Below, in pieces: positions 63,153 to 64,000 of a stretch of 64,000 nucleotides of DNA; the first letter of the stretch is position 1; every line of letters starts with the position of its first letter. The position numbers and the translations under genes were made by a program. Below the pieces are notes generated by a model. That model worked only from the letters and a program-made list of their open reading frames with translations. It did no database searches and was not told the origin of the DNA. The stretch spans positions 52,653,001-52,717,000 of the forward strand of contig OX031057.1 in the NCBI GenBank assembly GCA_943736015.1, given 5' to 3'. This DNA is from Tridacna crocea. Its lineage: Eukaryota; Mollusca; Bivalvia; Cardiida; Cardiidae.

Positions 63153-63932
63153 GGTTTAATCCCACTTGGTCTACTCCCATTTCGTCTAAAGATTTTTTTG
63201 TGTAGTCAGTCCCATTTCGTCTAATCTCATTTCGTCTACACCCATATTGTCTATAGTATGTTTGAATGTATTTGTATAAATTAACTTTGAAAATCAATTT
63301 GAATGTCTCATTTAAATTTTTTATATATTTTTTTCTTATTTTGTGCTTTTACTTGTACAAATCTACAAATAAATAGAAATTTGTAGATACAAGTGTCTTA
63401 ATCATCGGAGTTATTGTATTAAGTCATGATACATTTATATTATCCATACAAAAAGTAAATAGATAAAATAATAAATGAATAAAACACTTTGGTAATAATT
63501 AAGATAATTTTAAAATGATTACATTGTTTATGTTCATCATTAATCAAAAGTTTAGCTTCAAAGTATGGAATGTCTTTAATGACAATTACCTGAAAGTTTG
63601 ATACTTCATGCACTTTAAACAACATGGTGTGAGAAGTGTCATAATCCCTTCTCAACACCTGTCTTGTCTCAGTCTGCATAGGTGTTAATGCATCAATAGA
63701 AACTATCAACAAAATTGCAGTACAAATTAAAAAAAGATAATATCTAAATCATATTTTTGGGAGTAAAAAGTGGAAATAAATAATTTATTAGTCAAAAACA
63801 TCAAGAAAAAATAGAATGTAGACGAAATGGGACTACTGGGCAAAATAGGTGTAGACGAAATGGGACTGTTGCGCAAATTTGTAGACGAAATGGGAGTAGA
63901 CGAAATGGGAGTAGACCAACTGGGATGTTACC
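63153..63932. mobile_element. Element T: 780-bp DNA transposon-like unit, 8-bp target duplication
   Basis: CTATCATG at 63145-63152 and 63933-63940 flank it. Termini start GGTTTAATCCCACTTGGTCT and end in AGACCAACTGGGATGTTACC, inverted over more than 30 bp. CCCATTTCGTCTA (left) and TAGACGAAATGGG (right) repeat several times next to each end. An AT-rich interior holds a 90-codon reverse open frame (63440-63712) with no recognisable domain and a possible C-terminal hydrophobic stretch. The superfamily is not determined; 8-bp duplications with GG ends would suit Merlin or related groups. Confidence 0.88.
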
Positions 63933-63973
63933 CTATCATGAGTGTGTTGTATGCAGGTTCTCTAAATATTTAA

Positions 63974-64000
63974 CCCTGTCCCATACAACACAATTTTCCA
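63974..64000 (+). mobile_element. B element, cut by the window edge
   Basis: TTAA 63970-63973, then CCCTGTCCCATACAACACAA TTTTCC, a B left end. Confidence 0.6.

Overview
This is a eukaryotic, intron-containing, AT-rich and extremely repeat-dense window. The one convincing intact gene encodes a secreted C1q-domain protein, a class greatly expanded in bivalve molluscs. The rest is tRNA-derived SINEs, short foldback/MITE-type DNA elements, a Tc1 relic and satellites. I infer a bivalve, perhaps a heterodont; species is not determined.

Genes. (1) A two-exon sC1q gene at 16466-17608 (+): signal peptide in exon 1, a phase-1 intron with GT/AG ends, and a complete C1q domain in exon 2 (174 residues). 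(2) A decayed Tpt1/KptA-type RNA 2'-phosphotransferase frame at 62003-62416 (-), with one in-frame stop inside the conserved core. It runs straight into a sequence matching the histone-mRNA 3' stem-loop (62016-62031, -). (3) An internally deleted Tc1-like transposase at 48623-48982 (+), inside an element with perfect 25-bp inverted repeats.

Repeat families (letters are mine). B: ~220 bp, TTAA-flanked, central hairpin GCTGGTTACCAGC; about 45 copies or pieces. B2 is a subfamily with hairpin GCTCGTCACGAGC. E: ~540 bp, TTAA-AGGTGG...CCACCT-TTAA. F: ~320-380 bp, TTAA-GGTAG...TACC-TTAA. G: palindrome centred on GATCAGACTGCAC...GTGCAGTCTGATC. H: ~262 bp, double hairpin, 4-bp target duplications. I: ~280 bp, ends GGGGGCTTAATGCATCTGCG. 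J: ~340 bp, CCATCTAGCGG end. K: GGGTCATTTCTCTACGTAG repeats. L, M, N, O, P, D, Q: further palindromic families. S and T: foldback-type elements with long inverted repeats. SINEs carry a tRNA-like head with a GAGTTCGA box.

Layout. 1-16 kb: B, E, F, G, H, I copies and SINEs, many nested. 16-19 kb: the C1q gene, with a B copy just before a candidate TATA box, K in the intron, and B2-K-I-B-F behind it. 19-30 kb: more nested elements, including SINE-in-SINE and E-in-E. 30.86-35.10 kb: a 27-bp minisatellite. 35-48 kb: E, B and G copies and a degenerate satellite rich in AGGTCA (38.2-39.56 kb). 48-49.2 kb: Tc1 relic invaded by H. 49-62 kb: J, H, B, SINE and the S foldback. 62-64 kb: Tpt1 relic, histone-type stem-loop, and element T with an 8-bp target duplication.

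The main result is a stratigraphy of nested insertions whose empty sites can be read from sister copies in the same window. They fix the target duplications of several families and show repeated insertion of TTAA families into one another's TTAA ends.
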